A stretch of 64,000 nucleotides of DNA from Phenylobacterium montanum (GTDB lineage Bacteria > Pseudomonadota > Alphaproteobacteria > Caulobacterales > Caulobacteraceae). The stretch lies in assembly GCF_018135625.1 (NCBI RefSeq), contig NZ_CP073078.1, positions 3,690,501-3,754,500 of the forward strand, read 5' to 3'. Below, piece by piece: positions 8,118 through 16,642 of this stretch. Position 1 is the first letter of the stretch, and every line of letters begins with the position of its first letter. The position numbers were made by a program, and so were the translations under genes. The notes below the pieces were generated by a model. It was not told the DNA's origin. It did no database searches and saw only the letters and a program-made list of their open reading frames with translations.

Positions 8118-8912
8118 TTAGGACGCCGCCCTCAGCCGTTCCAGCACCAGGGGGTGCAGGTCAGCATTGGCCACCAGCACCGAACCGGCGCCCATCGGGT
8201 CCTTGCCGCCGTCGGCGTCGCTGACCACGCCGCCGGCTTCGGTGATCATGAGCAGGCCCGCCGCCATGTCCCAGCGGTTGATGTTGCGCTCCCAATAGCC
8301 GTCGAAGCGGCCGGCCGCGACATAGGCCAGGTCCAGGGCCGCCGAGCCGAAGCGGCGAATGCCCGAGACCTTGGTCGACATCTGGTGCAGCTCTTTCAGG
8401 AACTGGGCGTGGCCCGGCTTGGCGGCGAAGGGGATGCCGGTGGCCAGCACCGAGTCGATCAGATCGCGCCGGGCGGCGACGCGCAGGCGCTTGTCGTTCA
8501 GGAAGCAGCCCTTGCCTCGTTCGGCCCAGTAGAGCTCGTTGGTGGCGGGATTGTAGGTCACGCCGGCCACGATCTGGCCCTCGCGTTCCAGGGCCACGGT
8601 GACGGCGAAGTGCGGGATGGCGTGCAGGAAGTTCGTGGTGCCGTCCAAGGGGTCGGCGATCCAGGTATGGGTCTTGTCGGTGCCCTCGATCAGGCCCCGC
8701 TCCTCGCCCAGGAAGCCGTAGCCGGGGCGCGCGGCGGTCAGGGCCTCGAACAGCACCTGCTCGGCCTTCAGGTCGGCGGCGGAGACGAAATCGCCCGGCC
8801 CCTTGCGCGAGACCTGCAGCTCGCCCAGCTCGCCGAAGTCGCGCGTCAGGCCCCGCGCAGCCTTGCGCACGGCGTCGATCATCACCTTCACGAGGGCGGT
8901 GGGGGTGCTCAT
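8118..8912 (-). CDS. suhB: inositol monophosphatase family protein (SuhB)
   Basis: A 264-residue Li+-sensitive phosphatase-fold protein. The metal-binding motifs are present: GEERG near residue 70, WIADPLDGTTNFLHAIPHF near 85-105, and WDMAAGLLMITEAGG near 216-230. It should hydrolyse inositol-1-phosphate or a related sugar phosphate in the cytoplasm. In many bacteria SuhB also takes part in rRNA antitermination, which cannot be judged from sequence. It lies downstream of thiE on the same strand with a 73-base gap. Confidence 0.9.
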   Translation of the reverse strand: MSTPTALVKVMIDAVRKAARGLTRDFGELGELQVSRKGPGDFVSAADLKAEQVLFEALTAARPGYGFLGEERGLIEGTDKTHTWIADPLDGTTNFLHAIPHFAVTVALEREGQIVAGVTYNPATNELYWAERGKGCFLNDKRLRVAARRDLIDSVLATGIPFAAKPGHAQFLKELHQMSTKVSGIRRFGSAALDLAYVAAGRFDGYWERNINRWDMAAGLLMITEAGGVVSDADGGKDPMGAGSVLVANADLHPLVLERLRAAS

Positions 8913-8985
8913 GGGGTGGGCGGTCTTTCGGGGCCGGAGAGGGCGCGGAACCTAGTCGCGCGGGGGCGGGATGGCAAGGCGAGGG

Positions 8986-9639
8986 CTAGTTGGCGCGCTC
9001 CTTCAATCCCGCAGCAATCTCCGCATTGAACCGCCGCACCGCCTCGCCCGGCCCGTCCGGATAGGCCCAGACCCCCGCGGACACGGCGATGAAGTCCGCC
9101 CCGGCGGTCACCAAAGACCGGCAATTCTCCACCGTGATGCCGCCGATGGCGACGCAGGGGGTCTGCATGGTTTCCTGCCAGATGGTCAGGACCTCGGGGT
9201 CGGCTCTGGTCTTGGGGTCCTTGGTCGCGGTGTCGAAGAAGGCGCCGAAGGCTACGTAGTCGGCCCCGGCCTCGGCCGCCTCCATGGCCAGGTGGCGGCT
9301 GTCGTGGCAGGTGACGCCGATCATGCGGTGCGGGCCCAGCAGCTTGCGCGCCTGGGCGTAGGGCATGTCGTCCTGACCCACATGCACGCCGTCGCAGCCG
9401 AGCTTCAGGGCCAGGTCGGGCCGGTCGTTCAGGATCACCGCCACCTCGCGGGCGTGGCAGATGGGCGAGATCACATCGACCGCGGCGGCGATCACCGCGT
9501 CCGGCGCATCCTTCAGCCTGACCTGCAGGGCGGCGACGTCGCCGGCGTCCAGCGCCTGGGCCAGGGCATGGCCGAAGGCGGCCAGGTCCGGAATCGCAGG
9601 GGGCGTGATCAGGTAGAGGCGGCAGTCGGCATGGCGCAT
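8986..9639 (-). CDS. thiE: thiamine-phosphate synthase
   Basis: A 217-residue TIM-barrel enzyme that joins the pyrimidine and thiazole phosphates to give thiamine phosphate. Family signatures are LYLITPP at the N-terminus, [19 protein letters not shown] followed by [15 protein letters not shown], and [12 protein letters not shown]. The start at 9639 ([10 protein letters not shown]) fits the family; GGAG lies four bases upstream. A second, canonical ThiE may exist elsewhere, because this variant lacks the usual GPIFxT wording and has AFGAFFDT instead. No other thiamine genes are close. Confidence 0.85.
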   Translation of the reverse strand: MRHADCRLYLITPPAIPDLAAFGHALAQALDAGDVAALQVRLKDAPDAVIAAAVDVISPICHAREVAVILNDRPDLALKLGCDGVHVGQDDMPYAQARKLLGPHRMIGVTCHDSRHLAMEAAEAGADYVAFGAFFDTATKDPKTRADPEVLTIWQETMQTPCVAIGGITVENCRSLVTAGADFIAVSAGVWAYPDGPGEAVRRFNAEIAAGLKERAN

Positions 9640-9701
9640 GGCTCCGGCGCTATCCCGCCCGGCCCGGCCCGTCAATGCGCCCCTGCGGCGTCTCGTTGCT
9701 C

Positions 9702-9745
9702 GAGGGGCGCCTGCGACGGCTCTTTCTTGAAGGGCGCCTGCGGCG
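9702..9745. repeat. 27-base-period tandem repeat upstream of HWE kinase
   Basis: Two near-identical blocks, GAGGGGCGCCTGCGACG and GAAGGGCGCCTGCGGCG, are spaced 27 bases apart in the gap between thiE and the histidine kinase. In one frame they read as a nine-residue repeat (LEGRLRRLF), but no likely gene uses that frame. It may be a local duplication. Confidence 0.4.
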
Positions 9746-9836
9746 CCTGGGCGCAGGGTGCTGCGACGAACACGATATCCTCGACGTGCGTTTTGAGTCA
9801 GGCTACGCGCTTGACGCGAAGGAGACCGAGGGGGCG

Positions 9837-11381
9837 ATGAAGGCGGACCGGCCAGACCGCGCCTCGCGCAATGAAGCCGACGGCTTGATCGGCCTGTTCC
9901 TCGACACCGCCCCCGACGCGGTGGTGGTGATGGACGCCGCCGGTTGCGTGACCGGCTGGAACGAACAGGCCGAGGCGGTGTTCGGCTGGCCGGCGGCGGA
10001 GGCGGTCGGCCGGGAGCTGGCGAACCTGATCATCCCCGCGGCGCAGCGCGATGCGCATCGCCGCGGCTTGGCGCATTTCCTGGCCACGGGCGAAGGCCCC
10101 CTGCTGCAGGGGCGGGTCGAGGTCAATGGCCAGCACCGGTCGGGCGAGGCGATTCCGGTCGAACTGGCGATCCTGCAGCTGGGCGCGGAAGGCGCGCCCA
10201 CCTTCGTCGGTTTCGTGCGCGACATCTCCGAACGGCGGCGCGCCGAGGCGGCCCTGCGGCGGCAGGCACGCGAAGCCGAGCTGGTCAACCAGGTGACCAT
10301 GCTGGCGGGCGAGAGCGGCTCGCTGGAGGAGACCTTGCCGGCCTGCCTCTCGGCGGTATGCGAACTGACCGGCTGGCCCGCGGCCCACGCCTATCTGCCG
10401 GACGGCGCCGACCCGCCGCGCCTGGTCTCCAGCGGCATCTGGCATGGCCACCCCGAGACCTTTGCGCCCCTGCGTGAGATCACCGCCCGCACCGCTTTTG
10501 GCATGGGCGAGGGCATGCCCGGCCGCATCTGGCGGCGGCGCGGCGCCTACTGGTTGCCGGACGACGGGCGCAACGACCAGATCCACAAATTTCCCCGCGC
10601 TCAGGTCACCCGCAGTCTCGGCATCCGCGCCACCTTCGGCTTTCCGATCCTGATCGAGGGCGAGGTGGCGGCGATCCTTGAATTCTTCAGCCAGGACGGG
10701 TTGCGGCCGGACCCCGACCTGCTGCTGACCGTGCGCACCCTGGGCGAGCAGGTCGGTCGGGTGCTGGAGCGGCGCAGGGTGCAGCGCCACCAGGCCCTGC
10801 TGCTGGCCGAGCTGGACCACCGGGCAATGAACATGCTGTCGGTGGTGATGGGCATGGCCGACCAAACCGCCCGGCGCGCTCGGTCCATCGAGGGCTTCCG
10901 CGCCGACTTCACCGCTCGGCTCGGCTCCCTGGCCCGGGCCTACGGCCTTCTGACCTCGCGCGGCTGGAAATCGACCGACCTTCTGGAGATCATTCGCCAG
11001 ATCGTCGGCCCCTATGTCCCCGAGGGCGACGGCCGCTTCACCCTGGCTGGCGAGGCGGTGCAGATTCCGCCCAAGGTCGGCATGACCCTCAGCATGGTGC
11101 TGCACGAACTGGCCGCCAACGCCACCAAGTACGGGGCCCTGTCCGATCCCGCCGGACGCCTGGCGGTGACGGTCGAGACCGTCCCGGCGCCGGAAGGGCG
11201 GCGCGTCGTGCTGACCTGGCGCGAGAGCGGGCTCTCCGGCGTGCGGCCGCCTACGCGCCGCGGCTTCGGCGCTCGCCTGATCGAGGCCAGCCTGCAGCGG
11301 GAGCTGAACGGAACGGCCGAGATCGAATATACGGGCGAAGGCGTGCGCTACCGCTTCGATTTTCCGGAACGGCGCCTATAA
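9837..11381 (+). CDS. PAS-GAF HWE-type sensor histidine kinase
   Basis: A 514-residue soluble kinase. An N-terminal PAS domain starts at [20 protein letters not shown] and ends at [18 protein letters not shown]-like domain follows ([17 protein letters not shown] to [16 protein letters not shown]). The kinase core has the phosphoacceptor box [19 protein letters not shown], an N-box in [14 protein letters not shown], and the family-defining W-x-E in TWRESG followed by [10 protein letters not shown]. This is the HWE family, common in alphaproteobacteria for light, stress or general stress-response signalling. The response regulator 33 bases downstream is its probable partner. There are no membrane helices, so the signal is internal. 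Confidence 0.88.
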   Translation: MKADRPDRASRNEADGLIGLFLDTAPDAVVVMDAAGCVTGWNEQAEAVFGWPAAEAVGRELANLIIPAAQRDAHRRGLAHFLATGEGPLLQGRVEVNGQHRSGEAIPVELAILQLGAEGAPTFVGFVRDISERRRAEAALRRQAREAELVNQVTMLAGESGSLEETLPACLSAVCELTGWPAAHAYLPDGADPPRLVSSGIWHGHPETFAPLREITARTAFGMGEGMPGRIWRRRGAYWLPDDGRNDQIHKFPRAQVTRSLGIRATFGFPILIEGEVAAILEFFSQDGLRPDPDLLLTVRTLGEQVGRVLERRRVQRHQALLLAELDHRAMNMLSVVMGMADQTARRARSIEGFRADFTARLGSLARAYGLLTSRGWKSTDLLEIIRQIVGPYVPEGDGRFTLAGEAVQIPPKVGMTLSMVLHELAANATKYGALSDPAGRLAVTVETVPAPEGRRVVLTWRESGLSGVRPPTRRGFGARLIEASLQRELNGTAEIEYTGEGVRYRFDFPERRL

Positions 11382-11414
11382 AGGGTGTGACCTAATTTGT
11401 GGCGCTGCTCATCC

Positions 11415-11894
11415 ATGTATCATCCCGCCGTCCTGTCCGCCGGTCTCGACCTCTGGCTCGCCGCGCCGCCTGCTGAACCCGGCGGCGCGCCGGGAACCTC
11501 GGGAGCCGTCGGCGCGGGCAAGGCCCCGCCGCTTCGGGTGCTGATCGTCGAGGACGAGGTGATGATCGCCATGACCCTCGAGGCCCTGGTCGAGGATTTC
11601 GGCCATGAGGTCTGCGGCGTGGCCAGCACCGGCGAGGACGGCGTGCGCCAGGCCCTGGCGGCCCAGCCGGACGTGATCCTGATGGATATCAATCTGGGGG
11701 CGGGGATCGACGGGATCGAGGCCGCCCGTCAGGCGCGCGCGAGCCTGGACGCCCGGATGGTCTTCGTCACCGCCTATAGCGACGCCGGCACCCTGACCCG
11801 GGTGCGCCAGGCGATTCCCGACGCCGCCGTGGTCAACAAGCCCTTCGACAGCGACGGCCTGCGCGCCGCCATCGAGCGCACAACCGGACACTGA
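11415..11894 (+). CDS. single-domain response regulator, partner of HWE kinase
   Basis: A receiver domain preceded by about 45 disordered, Pro/Gly/Ala-rich residues. The core reads VLIVEDEVMIAMTLEALVED, with the acidic pair in EDE, the phosphoacceptor aspartate in VILMDINLG, the switch threonine in VFVTAYSD and the lysine in VVNKPFD. There is no output domain, so it probably acts by protein contact or phosphotransfer. The start is uncertain: ATG at 11415 lacks a good ribosome-binding site, and a TTG lies 18 bases upstream. Its position just after the kinase suggests one operon. Confidence 0.82.
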   Translation: MYHPAVLSAGLDLWLAAPPAEPGGAPGTSGAVGAGKAPPLRVLIVEDEVMIAMTLEALVEDFGHEVCGVASTGEDGVRQALAAQPDVILMDINLGAGIDGIEAARQARASLDARMVFVTAYSDAGTLTRVRQAIPDAAVVNKPFDSDGLRAAIERTTGH

Positions 11895-11913
11895 GCCGTC
11901 GCCGATCCTGCGC

Positions 11914-12828
11914 CTACCCCGGTGAAAATGGCGAGGCCTCGGCCTCACCGAAACGCAGGGGCAGGGCTGCGCGCACCCAGCGGCCGGCCGTGGGGTGAAA
12001 GCGCCAGGCAAGCTGGGCCCCAGGCAGGGCCGCGACGCGAGCCGGATCGAAATCGAGCTGGACGCGGCCGGTCAGCTGCAGCAGGTCGCCGGTCGCGAAG
12101 TCCGGGACCAGCAAGCCGGCGCGCGGGTCGAGGGTCAGGTTGCCCAGGGTGTTGAAGAAGGAATTGCCGACATATTCCGGCACGACCAGGGCGCCGTCAT
12201 CGCCGATCGCGACAAAGCCCGGCCGGCCGCCGCGGTGGGACACGTCCGGCAGCTGACCCTCGCCCGGCGAGGAGGCGATGAACAGGGCGTCGGCGGCGCC
12301 GATCAGCCGCCGCTCGGCCGCACCGATCCGCGTGACCGGCTCGACCGCGGAGGGCGCGGCAGCTTCGACCGGGCGATAGTCGCGCCGGGCGATGTATTTT
12401 GGGCAGTTGCCGAAGCTCTGCTCCACGTGGAGCACGAAGCCTTCCTCGCCCGCGGCGACGACGCGGCCGTTGGCGCGGTTTCGGCGGCGAGTCGGAAGTT
12501 CGATCCCGAGAAGGCCGAGAGCCGCGCCGGGGCGCAGGGCCTCGGCCAGTGGATCGCCCGCTATCGGTCGGGCGCGCACGGCCAGGGTCACCGGATCGGG
12601 GCTGTCGATGAAGCCTGGCGGCCCGGCCAGGAGCGAGGCCCAGACCTGGCCCGTCGCGTCGGCCGAACCGACCAGAACGAACGGCAGCTGGGCGAAGAAG
12701 GCGCGGTGCTGGTCGGGCATGAAGGGCCTGAGCGCCATCCGTCCGACCGGGTCCATCCGCTCGACCACGCCGAAGCGGGCCTGAACGGCCAACTCGCCGG
12801 CGTGCCAGGGTGAGGCCGAGAGGTCCAT
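11914..12828 (-). CDS. pyridoxamine 5'-phosphate oxidase-family flavin-binding protein
   Basis: A 304-residue protein with two PNPOx-like split-barrel segments. The first, FFAQLPFVLVGSADATGQVW, and the second, ADALFIASSPGEGQLPDVSH followed by GRPGFVAIGDDGALVVPEY, have the pattern of FMN-binding family members. The phrase GNSFFNTLGNLTLDPRAGLL is typical of this group. It probably binds FMN or F420-like flavin and reduces small molecules; the substrate is unknown. It lies nine bases after a glutathione S-transferase gene on the same strand, so the two likely form an operon for redox detoxification. Confidence 0.8.
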   Translation of the reverse strand: MDLSASPWHAGELAVQARFGVVERMDPVGRMALRPFMPDQHRAFFAQLPFVLVGSADATGQVWASLLAGPPGFIDSPDPVTLAVRARPIAGDPLAEALRPGAALGLLGIELPTRRRNRANGRVVAAGEEGFVLHVEQSFGNCPKYIARRDYRPVEAAAPSAVEPVTRIGAAERRLIGAADALFIASSPGEGQLPDVSHRGGRPGFVAIGDDGALVVPEYVGNSFFNTLGNLTLDPRAGLLVPDFATGDLLQLTGRVQLDFDPARVAALPGAQLAWRFHPTAGRWVRAALPLRFGEAEASPFSPG

Positions 12829-12837
12829 GGCGGCCGC

Positions 12838-13458
12838 CTAGAGGCTCGTCGGCATGGGAATGAAGCGGGGCAGGGCCTCCACCCGCTCCAGCCAGGCGCG
12901 GATCGCCGGATAGGGCTCCAGCGAGACCTCGCCCTCTGGCGCGACCTTGACGTAGCTGTAGATGGCGACGTCCGCCGCCGTCGCCGCATCGGCGGCCAGG
13001 AAGGCGCGGCCGGCCAGCTCAGCGTCCAGCACCGGCAGGAAGGCGTCCGCCGCAGCCACCGCACGGGCGTGGTCGTCCGCCGTCCCGCCGAAGCGCTTGA
13101 TCACCCGTGCCCGCGCCGGCCCCGCCCACACCGGCCCCTGGGCGATGGAGAACCAGCGCTGCACCCTGGCCGCCGCCAGCGGGTCGGTGGGCAGCCAGCG
13201 CCGTTCGGGATCATAGCGCTGGGCCAGATAGGCCAGGATCGCCACTGAATCGGGGATCGCCACGCCCTCGTCGACCAGCACCGGCACGGCGCCCAGGCTG
13301 TTCAAGGCCAGGAAGGCCGGCCCCTTCTGTTCTTGCTGCGTCAGGTCCACGTGGCGGAAGCCATAGTCCAGGCCCAGAAGGCTGAGCATCAGCTCGGCCC
13401 GATGCGAATGGCCGGACAGCCGGAAGCCGTGCAGCACCAGGGCGGGTTCGGTCGGCAT
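12838..13458 (-). CDS. glutathione S-transferase family protein
   Basis: A 206-residue GST. The thioredoxin-like N-terminal domain starts LVLHGFRLSGHSHRAELMLS, and the glutathione-gamma-glutamyl contact is the PDSVAILAYLAQRYD segment near residues 65-80. The C-terminal all-helical domain follows. AGGAG lies upstream of the ATG. The downstream neighbour is the PNPOx-like protein, and a LysR gene is divergent 102 bases away, a common pattern where the LysR protein controls a detoxification pair. The substrate is unknown. Confidence 0.87.
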   Translation of the reverse strand: MPTEPALVLHGFRLSGHSHRAELMLSLLGLDYGFRHVDLTQQEQKGPAFLALNSLGAVPVLVDEGVAIPDSVAILAYLAQRYDPERRWLPTDPLAAARVQRWFSIAQGPVWAGPARARVIKRFGGTADDHARAVAAADAFLPVLDAELAGRAFLAADAATAADVAIYSYVKVAPEGEVSLEPYPAIRAWLERVEALPRFIPMPTSL

Positions 13459-13560
13459 GGGTTGGATCTCCTTTGATCGCCGGCCCAAGCTAAACCCGCG
13501 CCCAAGTCGGGATAATCTGTGATATGTTGGAATCTCTATTGCGGATTTCGGGATAATGTC

Positions 13561-14457
13561 ATGGACCGGCTGGATGCGGTCGCCACCTTCGTCGCAGTCG
13601 CCGAGGAAGGCAGTTTCGTCGCTGGCGCGCGCCGGCTCGGGCGATCGGCCACCGCGGTCAGCCGCGCGGTGGCGGCGCTGGAGGACCGATTGGCCACGCG
13701 CCTGCTGACCCGGACCACCCGCGCCGTGGCCCTGACCGAGTTCGGCGAACGCTATCTGGACCAAGCTCGCCGCGCCGTGGCCGAGTTCGACCGGCTGGAG
13801 CGCGCCGGCGCCGCCGAGCGGGCCGAGATCGCCGGCCCCATCACGCTGACGGCGCCGGAGATGTTCGGCCGCCTGCACATCCTGCCGGTGGTGCTGGCCT
13901 ATATGCGCGCCTATCCCAAGGTCGAGGTGACCCTGCTGCTGCTGAACCGGGTCGTCTCGTTCGTCGACGAGGGGATCGACCTTGGCCTGCGCATCGCCCA
14001 GCTGCCGGATTCCGGCCTGGTGGCGCGGCGGATCGGGGCCACGCGGCGGGTGATCTGCGCCAGCCCCGACTATCTGGATCGTTTCGGCGCGCCGGCGCGG
14101 CCCGAGGACCTGGCCGATCACCAGACCATCGCCCTGATCCGCGACCGCGCCACCGCCCAGGCCTGGCGGTTCGCCGGCCCGGACGGCCCGGTTTCGGTCC
14201 AGATCCGCCCGCGGCTGGCGGTGAATACGGTGCAGGCCGGCCTGGACGCCGCCGCGGCCGGCGGCGGCCTGATCCGCGCCATGTGCTACCAGACAGAGGC
14301 GCTGGAGGCCGAGGGGCGGCTGGTGCGGGTGCTGGCCGGCCTCGAGCCGCCGCCCCTGCCGATCCAGCTGGTCTATCCCAGCGGCCGCTATCTGCCGCAG
14401 AAGCTGCGCCTGTTCATCGACATGGCGGCGGACGCCCTGGCCGGCCGGTTCGCTTGA
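13561..14457 (+). CDS. LysR-family transcriptional regulator
   Basis: A 298-residue LysR protein beginning MDRLDAVATFVAVAEEGSFV, with helix-turn-helix residues in ARRLGRSATAVSRAVAALED. The effector-binding half ends with the typical GLEPPPLPIQLVYPSGRYLP stretch of the DsdC/CrgA-like branch. It is divergent from the GST/PNPOx operon and probably represses or activates it. The 102-base gap contains an AT-richer tract (near 13510-13555) where the operator should lie. Its end is four bases from that of a second GST gene. Confidence 0.88.
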   Translation: MDRLDAVATFVAVAEEGSFVAGARRLGRSATAVSRAVAALEDRLATRLLTRTTRAVALTEFGERYLDQARRAVAEFDRLERAGAAERAEIAGPITLTAPEMFGRLHILPVVLAYMRAYPKVEVTLLLLNRVVSFVDEGIDLGLRIAQLPDSGLVARRIGATRRVICASPDYLDRFGAPARPEDLADHQTIALIRDRATAQAWRFAGPDGPVSVQIRPRLAVNTVQAGLDAAAAGGGLIRAMCYQTEALEAEGRLVRVLAGLEPPPLPIQLVYPSGRYLPQKLRLFIDMAADALAGRFA

Positions 14458-14461
14458 CGGC

Positions 14462-15115
14462 CTACCCCTCCCAGCCCTCGACGAACGGGAACCGTTCCAC
14501 CCACAGCGCCTTCAGCCGCGGGTCCTTGTCGACCCGGCGCACCACCTCGCTCATCTTCGGCGCGACCTCGTAGAAGCGCTTGCGGCGCGGGCCCCAGCGC
14601 GACAGCACCGTGACATAGAGGTCCAGCACCTCCAGCTGGTCGCTGAGGATATAGCGGCCGGGGCTGACCTGGGCGTCCATCTTGGCCCAGCATTCGGCGA
14701 TGCGATCGGCGGTGCGGGCCTTGATCAGCGCCTGCTGTTCCGGGTCGGGGGTGAGGCGCGAGGGATCGTCGCGAATCCAGAACAGCGCATAGATGGCCGA
14801 GGAGACGAACGTCATCCAGCGCAGGAAGGCCGGCCGGCGGCGGTCCAGCACGTCGGGCGCCAGGCGCATGGCGGGGAACCGGTCGGCGATCCAGATCAGA
14901 ATCGCCGCGCTCTCGGTCATCAGCTCACCGTCGGGCAGCAGCATGGCCGGCACCTGGCCCAGCGGATTGACCTTGAAGATCGCCTCGTCCGCGGCGACCT
15001 CGGCCAGGGGCGCACGCTCGACAATCTGATAGGGCTGGCGCAGCAGGGTCAGGGCCGCTTCAATGGGGATCGAGCCCGATCCCCTGGCGCCGTAGATCAC
15101 AAAGGGTTTGTCCAC
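14462..15115 (-). CDS. glutathione S-transferase family protein (GTG start)
   Basis: A 217-residue GST. The N-terminal thioredoxin fold begins PFVIYGARGSGSIPIEAALT, NPLGQVPAMLLPDGELMTES gives the cis-proline and the Glu-Ser glutathione site, and an all-helical domain follows. The start is GTG, with GGAGG six bases upstream; there is no ATG nearby. It is divergent from nrdB, and the candidate NrdR boxes overlap its leader, so it may be coregulated with ribonucleotide reductase. It converges on the LysR gene. Confidence 0.85.
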   Translation of the reverse strand: MDKPFVIYGARGSGSIPIEAALTLLRQPYQIVERAPLAEVAADEAIFKVNPLGQVPAMLLPDGELMTESAAILIWIADRFPAMRLAPDVLDRRRPAFLRWMTFVSSAIYALFWIRDDPSRLTPDPEQQALIKARTADRIAECWAKMDAQVSPGRYILSDQLEVLDLYVTVLSRWGPRRKRFYEVAPKMSEVVRRVDKDPRLKALWVERFPFVEGWEG

Positions 15116-15119
15116 AGCC

Positions 15120-15167
15120 AGCCTCCATGTTGTGAATTGCGGCCGAATGGCACACTATATGTAGTAG
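15120..15167. promoter_or_regulatory. candidate NrdR double operator upstream of nrdB
   Basis: The second box, ACACTATATGTAGTAG at 15152, matches 13 of 16 positions of the NrdR consensus acaCwAtATaTwGtgt. A weaker first box, AGCCTCCATGTTGTGA at 15120, matches about 10, with a strong right half. Their starts are 32 bases apart, the three-helical-turn phasing required for cooperative NrdR binding. They lie 70-117 bases before the nrdB ATG and overlap the leader of the divergent GST gene. The match is visible; binding is inferred. Confidence 0.62.
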
Positions 15168-15236
15168 CCAGCCTTGCCGGAGCTGTTACCTTTCGACTCC
15201 ACCTTAACCCCGGATGCGATTCGAGACGCAGGTTCC

Positions 15237-16271
15237 ATGAGCGCCCACGCCAAACTGCCCGGTCTGATGCTCCCCTCGGCCTACAAGCCGTTCCGCTATC
15301 CGTGGGCCTACGAGTTCTGGAAGAAGCAGCAGCAGGTCCACTGGATGCCCGAGGAGATCCCCCTCGGCGAGGACTGCAAGGACTGGGCGACCAAGCTGAA
15401 CGACAGCGAACGCAACCTGCTGACCCAGATCTTCCGCTTCTTCACCCAGTCGGACATCGAGGTCGCCGACAACTACATGGAGCGGTATGGCCGCATCTTC
15501 AAACCCACCGAGGTGAAGATGATGCTGAGCAGCTTCGCCAATATGGAGACCATCCATATCGCGGCCTACGCGCTGCTGCTCGAAACCATTGGCATGCCGG
15601 AGAGCGAGTTCGCGGCGTTCCTGGAATACGAGGCGATGAAGGCCAAGTGCGACTACATGCACACCTTCGGCGTCGAGACTAATGCGGACATCGCCCGTAC
15701 GCTGGCCATGTTCGGCGGCTTCACCGAAGGCCTGCAGCTGTTCGCCAGCTTCGCCATGCTGATGAACTTCCCGCGCTTCAACAAGATGAAGGGCATGGGC
15801 CAGATCGTCTCGTGGAGCGTGCGCGACGAGAGCCTGCACTGCGAAGGCGTCATCAAGCTCTACCACACGTTCCGCAAGGAGACCGGCTGCGTGACCAAGG
15901 CGGTGGCCGACGACATCGTCGACTGCTGCAAGACGGTGGTGGGCCTGGAGGACAAGTTCATCGACCTGGCCTTCGAGATGGGCCCGGTCCAGGGCATGAC
16001 CCCGGACGACATCAAGACCTATATCCGCTTCATCGCCGACTGGCGGCTGAAGCAGCTGGAGCTGCCAGCGGTCTATGGCGTCACCGAGAACCCGCTGCCC
16101 TGGCTGCAGGTGCTGCTGTCGGGCGTCGAGCACGCCAACTTCTTCGAGGCCCGCGCCACCGAATACTCCAAGGCCGCCACCCGCGGCCGCTGGGACGGGC
16201 CGGAGGGCGTCTGGTCGGCCTTCGACCAGATGATGTCCAAGCGCTCCGAAAACCAGCTGCCGGCGGAATAG
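15237..16271 (+). CDS. nrdB: ribonucleoside-diphosphate reductase beta subunit, class Ia
   Basis: A 344-residue R2 protein that holds the diiron centre and tyrosyl radical for deoxyribonucleotide synthesis. Iron ligands and the radical tyrosine are visible: SDIEVADNYMERY, then ANMETIHIAAYALLLE (Glu, His, and Tyr four residues after His), and SWSVRDESLHCEG. The start ATG at 15237 (MSAHAKLPG) is preferred over an upstream TTG. The alpha subunit nrdA is not in the window. A candidate NrdR double box lies upstream, implying repression when nucleotides are plentiful. Confidence 0.94.
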   Translation: MSAHAKLPGLMLPSAYKPFRYPWAYEFWKKQQQVHWMPEEIPLGEDCKDWATKLNDSERNLLTQIFRFFTQSDIEVADNYMERYGRIFKPTEVKMMLSSFANMETIHIAAYALLLETIGMPESEFAAFLEYEAMKAKCDYMHTFGVETNADIARTLAMFGGFTEGLQLFASFAMLMNFPRFNKMKGMGQIVSWSVRDESLHCEGVIKLYHTFRKETGCVTKAVADDIVDCCKTVVGLEDKFIDLAFEMGPVQGMTPDDIKTYIRFIADWRLKQLELPAVYGVTENPLPWLQVLLSGVEHANFFEARATEYSKAATRGRWDGPEGVWSAFDQMMSKRSENQLPAE

Positions 16272-16376
16272 GGAAACCCCGCAAGGCTTGATCTGCCGCA
16301 AGGACGCTGCTCGCCGCGCCCCGCATAAAGGTCTCGATCCTGATGCGGGGCGATGGCCATGCGCCCTGCGGCATAT

Positions 16377-16393
16377 TTGCGAATGAGTTGCAA
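16377..16393. promoter_or_regulatory. Fur-like palindrome upstream of bfd-bfr
   Basis: TTGCGAATGAGTTGCAA is symmetric at 13 of 17 positions around its centre. It lies 54 bases before the bfd start in an otherwise GC-rich gap. The TTGC...GCAA half-sites with central A/T resemble Fur or Irr iron-box palindromes of alphaproteobacteria. Together with the downstream iron-storage genes it is a good candidate iron operator, though which regulator binds is not decided by sequence alone. Confidence 0.5.
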
Positions 16394-16446
16394 AAGCGTG
16401 CGGGATCGCCTAGATCACGGCCAGGGCATGGCTCGCGGAGCGATCG

Positions 16447-16632
16447 GTGTACGTCTGCAATTGCAATGGCATTCGCGAGCGCGAGGTCCGCGCGGCCATC
16501 GACCAGGGCGCCAGCCGCCCGGCCGAGGTGTTCCGTCATTGCCAGACCCGGCCGCAATGCGCCAAATGCGTCTGCGACATGCGGCGGATGATCGAGGCCC
16601 AGAAAGAGGCCTTGCGCTACGCCGCCGAATAG
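16447..16632 (+). CDS. bfd: bacterioferritin-associated ferredoxin (GTG start)
   Basis: A 61-residue [2Fe-2S] ferredoxin. Two cysteine pairs, CNC near residues 4-6 and QCAKC near 37-41, coordinate the cluster, and GIREREVRAAIDQGASRPAE is the Fer2_BFD helix-turn-helix-like fold. Bfd donates electrons to bacterioferritin to release stored Fe(III) as Fe(II). The start is GTG with GGAG seven bases before. The stop codon overlaps the AGGAGG ribosome-binding site of bfr, so the two are translated together. Confidence 0.92.
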   Translation: MYVCNCNGIREREVRAAIDQGASRPAEVFRHCQTRPQCAKCVCDMRRMIEAQKEALRYAAE

Positions 16633-16642
16633 GAGGCGCGCC

